Part shown: positions 59,825-64,000 of the stretch, one piece after another | How positions within the stretch are numbered: position 1 is the first letter of the stretch | Layout: the number at the start of each line of letters is the position of its first letter | Source: Selaginella moellendorffii | Lineage: Eukaryota > Streptophyta > Lycopodiopsida > Selaginellales > Selaginellaceae | Reading direction: 5' to 3' | Length of the DNA: 64,000 nucleotides | NCBI RefSeq assembly: GCF_000143415.4 | Contig: NW_003314312.1 | Span: 842,909 to 906,908, forward strand | The notes under the pieces: model-generated | What the model was told of the DNA's origin: nothing | Seen by the model: the letters and a program-made list of their open reading frames with translations, nothing else | Databases searched by the model: none | Translations under genes and position numbers: made by a program

Positions 59825-60215
59825 CCGACCACGGGCAATGCTGCCTCTCGTGGTGAACCGGCTCCACCTTGCTCCACCTGGAAGTTCTCAAGTCCAGCAC
59901 CACCACTCCTTCCTGCTGCTCCACCCGGCGGTGCGAGCTCGAGACGTACACCAGGTGATCCACCGCCGCGCACCTCCAGTTGTGCTGCGTCACCTTGCCC
60001 CGGAACACCAGCTCGTAAAACTCCTCTGGCATCGCACTGATAAACTCCCACCTCGCCCCCGGAGGAGCGCCATCGATGAGCCTCCACACTTGCATTCGGT
60101 TCCCATCGCGCCTCAGCGGCGTGCATGCCACCAGCAGCAGCAAGCTCCCCTCCGAGTTGAGAAGCTTGAGCCCCCACCGGCACTTCCTCTCCAGCTGCGG
60201 CGGATTGTTCTCGTA
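59825..60215 (-). pseudogene. Captured host fragment, F-box/kelch-like, inside element B
   Basis: The RNase H frame of element B runs on, without a stop, into about 130 codons that do not belong to any retroelement domain (GLKLLNSEGSLLLLVAC; MQVWRLIDG; MPEEFYELVFRGKVTQ; VVVLDLRTSRWSKVEP). The segment is much GC-richer than its surroundings. Its Trp pattern and phrases such as VWRLxDG and WxxIxxMPxEFYE resemble the C-terminal beta-propeller part of plant F-box/kelch proteins. Retroelement sequence resumes before the solo LTR. The host origin is inferred; the source gene is not in the window. Confidence 0.6.
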
Positions 60216-62965
60216 TGCGGTCCGCACATCATCCCAAAAGATTGCTGTCGCGCTGGATATCGCTAACTTCAAGCTCACTTTTCGACTTAGTGCATTTGCC
60301 ACGATGTTGCTCTTCCCAGGCTTGTACAGAATCTCGCAATCAAACTCGGCCAAAGCAATGGCCCACCGATTTTGTTTCCCTCTCAGGTCGGGCTGTGACA
60401 AGAAGTGTTTCGTTGCCACATTGTCCGTGTAAACCTTGAAGTGTCTCCCAAGGTAGTGTCGCCACTCCTTAAGCGCCTTGACCACCGCAAACAATTCCTT
60501 TTTATGGGCAGGCCACTTCCGTTGAGCCTTGTCCAACTTCTTTGAGAAGAATGCTACTGGATGGTTGTCTTGCTTCAAAACTACGCCCAATGCAAAGTCT
60601 AAAGCATCTGTTTTTACCTCAAAGTCCTTACAAAAGTCTGGTAACGCCAACACGGGAGATTTCCTCAACTTCCCCTTGAGGTGGACAAATGCCGCCTCGC
60701 ATTTCACTGTTTATACCATCTTCCTTTTTCCCATTTGGGTAAGGCTACTCTCGAATAGTGTCTGATAAACTTTCGATAGTAGTTGCATAGCCCCAAGAAT
60801 GCCCTTAACTCGTGTATATTTGATGGTCACTCTCAATCTTGGATTGCTTAGACCTTCTTAGGGTCCACCTTGAGCCCGTCCTTGCCCACCACATGCCTGA
60901 AAAACTTTACTTCTTGTTGAGTAAAGTCATATTTGCTCTCTTTAGCATACAGTTGGTGTTCCCTTAGTTTCTCAAACACGTTCGTCAAGTGTTTGACATG
61001 CTCCTTTAGCGTTTCGCTATAGATCAGGATGTTGTCAATATAGACGACCACAAAGTGATTCAAATAGGGTACAAAGATATGGTTCATCAACGCCAAAAAC
61101 ATTGCCAGCGCATTGCATAGGTCAATCCTCGAAAAGTATTTTGCCTTTCCCAACCTATCGAATAGGTCCTCAATCCTTGGCAAAGGGTATTTGTTCTTCT
61201 TTGTATACTTGTTGAGCAACCGGTAGTCTATGCATATGCACATAGATCCATCTTTCTTTTTCACAAATAGATCCATCTTTCTTTTTCACCACCTCAGCAC
61301 CCTCGGCCAGTTCAATCTTATGTTCTATCGGTCGTGCGGGGGGCAACCCCGCCGGTAGCTCCTCCGGCATGGTATTTTGGAATTGGTCCAACACCCGTTA
61401 GATCACTAAAGGTACTTCTTCCGTTCCTACCTTTTTGTCACTCCTCCCCGAGAGTAAGCACAAAAATGCTGCCTTGGTCCCTTTAGTGAGTTGTCCTCTC
61501 GTGGACACCAGGTTTAGGCACGAATCTTTGGCCTTGCATTACCCTACCTTTAGATCCTGGGCCTCCACCTTGGATCTTCTTCCTTGGGCATTCGTTAGTA
61601 CCAGAAGGTTCCTACCTTGTCCATGCAGGGCTACCACGAACCGATTGAATTAATCCATCCCGAAGATCACGTCAAATCCCACCATGTTCAACACGGTGAA
61701 ATCCATGTCTACTTTCCAAGTCCCTACTTTGACTCTCGCTTGTCGAAGTACCTCATCCGTGTTTTGGCTACCTTGAACAAACTCTATAGTCCTTGGTTTG
61801 CAAAACCGCTGCACCGTTAGTCCGGCTTGCCGGACTATGTCTGCAGCCACAAAATTATCCGAAACACCCGTGTCAATAAGGATCTTAACAAAGCTACTTC
61901 CGAGCTTCTCTCGGAGGGCTAATAGATGTCGCAAACGACTCTCTACCAAAGTTGCTCGTGTAATGAGTAACTTTGAGCTAGGGACTAGATCATATACCTT
62001 AATTTGGATTTCACCCGACTTAATGGCCATATTGGCTCTGGCCTTCTTCGAGTAGGGACATTCCCTCGAAAAGTGTCCCACTTCACCGCAGTTGTAGCAT
62101 ATGTTGTTTCCCACGTTGCTAAATGACTTGACCTTTTTATCCGTGGGTTTATCTCTTTTTGCTTGACTCCTCCACGTACTTGCTCGCTAGCTACCGGATT
62201 TGCCTTTCCGGAACCCTGAGGACTTATTCTTAAAAAAACTCTTCTTGAATTTCCCTTTGCTATATATTCCCCTTGGTTTGGCCCCTTTGCTAAACGTGGA
62301 CCCCGACCTCGTCGTGTTCCCCTTTCACAGGTTATCGTTGAAATACACCTTGATAACCGCATCCAATGCTTCTTTGTAATTAGTCGGGTTCCAACGCATC
62401 ACCTCGCTGCGAGCCTAGGTTTGCAAGCCTGATATAAAGGCATGGAACGCATCCATATCCCCCATGTCCATGACAAGTATCTTTTTTGCCATAAACCCAT
62501 TCACATACTCCTGAATGGTTCCTGTCTGCTTCAGCTTACTCAGCTCGTCTCTTAGATGCAGAGTAGCATTCGGAGGAACGTAAGTCGCATGGATCCTCGC
62601 CTTCATCATGTCCCAAGTGGCCACTGGTCCTTCGTTGGCCTCCATCATTCTCCACCAAGACTTGGCATTATCTGCCAAGTATAGTTTTGCATATGGGACC
62701 TTCTCCGAGCTTGGTAACCGCAACGCTCGGAAGTAGTCCTTCATATCATAAAACCAATCCTCCACCACCTTATAGTTGTTCACTCCCTTGAAGACCGGTG
62801 GGGGCTTTGGTTTGTACTTGGGAACTACCTGAGGAACTGATTCCACTTCAGTCTGTTTGACCTTGTTTAGTTCTGCCTCAGTCCCTACCGAAGGGTCCAC
62901 ACCTTCTGTGCTGCTAACATCCGTAGTCTTTCACTTTTTCTTCTGCTTCTTGTCATACTTTAGCC

Positions 62966-63700
62966 CGATATGGGTACCTCTACCCCCCCACTTCCATCCC
63001 GAAGGAAGGCCCAAGCCCCTAGGAAGGGCGAGGACCAATGAGCCGTATGGTACTCAAGTGGGGCACCACTCCACATGAGTCGGGAGCACTACAGTCGGTT
63101 TCCCTTTTGGGAGTGGGAGCTGCTCTTGAGCAGTTCCTGGAGTGGCCCCTCCGGCACCACCCAAGTCCCTGCTCACTCCCACCCAAGGCCCCTTAGCCCC
63201 AGTCTCAACCTCAAGTCAGTTTGGAAGCACCATTGGAGAGTTCCTTCAAGACTGGTTCCTGGACCTCACTATCCCTGCTATACTTTTGGAACCCCTGGCA
63301 ACCCCCCCCCCCCCCCCCCCCCCCCCGCCCCCCCTGCTAGGAGACGCATGCTATGGGCTTTCACCCTTTGACCCGTATTAGTACTCGGACTCAGTCTTGG
63401 ACTCGATCTCAGACCCGACTTCAGACTCGGTCTCGGACTTGATCTCAGACTTGATCTCGGACTCGATCTCGACTCGACCTCGGACTCGGTCTCAAACCCG
63501 ATTTGGATCTCGGACTCTGTCTCGAACTCGGTTTCTGATTTGGCCTCGGACTCGATCCCGGACTCTATCTCGAACTCAGTCTCAGAGTCGGTCTTAGACT
63601 CGATCTTCGACTCGGTCCTAACCGATGAATTCTTTGTCATTTTGGTTATGTTTTCGGGGATCCTTTAACCTACGACACTTTGGAGAGTTGGTTCCTTACA
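62966..63700 (-). repeat. Element B right (5') LTR, truncated
   Basis: It matches the left LTR from about 55,747 to its end. Missing are the first 397 bp of the LTR. It contains the C-rich tract at about 63,303-63,332 and the short tandem array at 63,378-63,620. Confidence 0.85.
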
Positions 63701-63735
63701 AGGGGCTAATAAAGGGAACCAGCAGTACCGACCTC

Positions 63736-63965
63736 CTAGGTTTGAATAATATTGAGTTAAGTGACCTCTTAAAAAGTCCAAATTGAAGAGCTTATATTTT
63801 GTTTTAGAACAATCTTAAGTTCGAATTTGTTAGTTGGATAAAAGAATCACGTCATATGTTGCAATTGATATTTAGTAAGTCTAGTTTGTCTTTTGTTGGG
63901 CTCAACTTGAGGGGTAGGGTGTCAAGAGAGCAGAGCTCTCAGGAAAGCCACGGCTTTTAGCTTCC
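63736..63965 (+). repeat. Outer direct repeat, right copy
   Basis: Partner of 48,046-48,240. It begins directly where the residual right LTR of element A stops, so it marks the right border of the nest. The last bases of the window show nothing further. Confidence 0.5.
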
Positions 63966-64000
63966 ATTCACGAAGGTGTAAATTTGCAAAGAAGAATAAT

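Larger units (their letters stand above)
56951..62900 (-). pseudogene. Element B gag-pol, broken
   Basis: Order on the minus strand: gag at 62,415-62,900; CCHC knuckle (CYNCGEVGHFSREC) and protease (ILIDTGVSDNFV) at 61,650-62,114; reverse transcriptase at 60,848-61,394, with a deletion of the palm start between RIDL and CNALAMF and YIDN replacing the catalytic YIDD; RNase H at about 60,215-60,707; integrase from 58,612 down to 58,106, resuming at 57,746-57,321 (ECHDGPLAGHGRV; YHPQTG; WAMRN precedes); chromodomain at 56,951-57,295 (EYEVEAILNARKTKRQG). It cannot be autonomous. Confidence 0.88.
55350..63700 (-). mobile_element. Ty3/gypsy LTR retrotransposon (element B), nested in element A
   Basis: The element starts TGTAAG at 55,350 and ends CTTACA at 63,700 (ccttaca). 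Both sides carry the 5-bp target duplication agggg (55,345-55,349 and 63,701-63,705). The left LTR is complete (1,138 bp), while the right LTR has lost its first 397 bp or so. The gag start and primer site next to it are missing too, so a deletion removed the 5' junction near 62,965. The coding region (minus strand) is interrupted by a solo LTR, an LTR fragment and a foreign segment. Confidence 0.9.
48276..63735 (-). mobile_element. Ty3/gypsy LTR retrotransposon (element A), interrupted
   Basis: Left LTR 48,276-49,196 (TGTAGCGC ... GCGACA). The polypurine tract lies directly beside it (minus strand aaaggggggagag). Coding region on the minus strand is 49,930-54,003. The primer site is close to 54,675-54,688 (minus strand TTTGGTATTAGAG). 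The right LTR begins near 54,690 and is split at 55,349 by element B; a short continuation with ggggctaataaaggg follows at 63,701-63,735 and then stops, so the LTR end is lost. The left and right LTRs also differ by a deletion of about 180 bp in the right one. Confidence 0.88.

Overview
The window is a piece of a plant nuclear genome, most likely a lycophyte of the Selaginella type. Evidence: spliced plant genes with very short introns (about 50-110 bp, GT-AG with two apparent GC-AG exceptions), two PPR genes of the PLS/E type, plant-only proteins (UDP-sulfoquinovose synthase SQD1, MiAMP1-type antimicrobial peptides, a plant long-chain-base kinase) and dense Ty1/copia and Ty3/gypsy retrotransposons. 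The species is inferred from gene style, not proven.

Layout. (1) 1-22.3 kb is AT-rich and built on a direct segmental duplication. Copy A runs from the left edge to about 3,514 and copy B from about 10,905 to 21,091. Each holds an intact intronless ORF (288 aa) with a signal peptide, an N-terminal region I do not recognise and a C-terminal bulb-type (GNA-like) lectin domain. Copy B continues into an intact LRR protein gene; copy A keeps only that gene's 3' end. Copy B was enlarged by a gypsy element (11,399-16,330, paired 176-bp LTRs) and an older, oppositely oriented relic of the same family (17.4-18.7 kb). Between the copies lie a helicase pseudogene, a copia relic and AT-rich DNA with an (AT)n microsatellite. 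(2) 22.3-46.1 kb is a gene island: a decayed CRP1-like PPR remnant, a 19-exon nardilysin, a PPR gene, a MiAMP1-type peptide gene, a second PPR gene, an LCBK1-like lipid kinase, SQD1, HEI10, a purple acid phosphatase, SPO11-1 and a divergent MiAMP1-like gene. HEI10 (meiotic crossover E3 ligase) and SPO11-1 (meiotic double-strand-break enzyme) lie within 5.4 kb of each other. (3) 46.2-48.0 kb holds an inverted promoter repeat, a signal-peptide-only relic of a second MiAMP1-like gene and AT-rich DNA. (4) 48.05-63.97 kb is a nest of gypsy elements. Element A (48,276-63,735) carries element B (55,350-63,700) in its right LTR, with a 5-bp target duplication. B in turn carries a solo LTR of the A family (TSD cttag), a further A-LTR fragment and what looks like a captured piece of a host F-box/kelch-type gene.

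How the genes work. SQD1 makes the sulfolipid head-group donor in plastids. The PPR proteins probably act on organelle RNA. LCBK1 phosphorylates sphingoid bases. SPO11-1 starts and HEI10 helps resolve meiotic recombination. The secreted lectin-like, LRR and MiAMP1-like proteins look like cell-surface or defence functions. Telo-box motifs (AAACCCTA type) lie shortly upstream of SQD1, HEI10, SPO11-1 and nardilysin. I found no tRNA, rRNA or CRISPR array. Positions of exons were read by eye; exon sums for nardilysin, LCBK1, SQD1, HEI10, PAP and SPO11-1 are all multiples of three.
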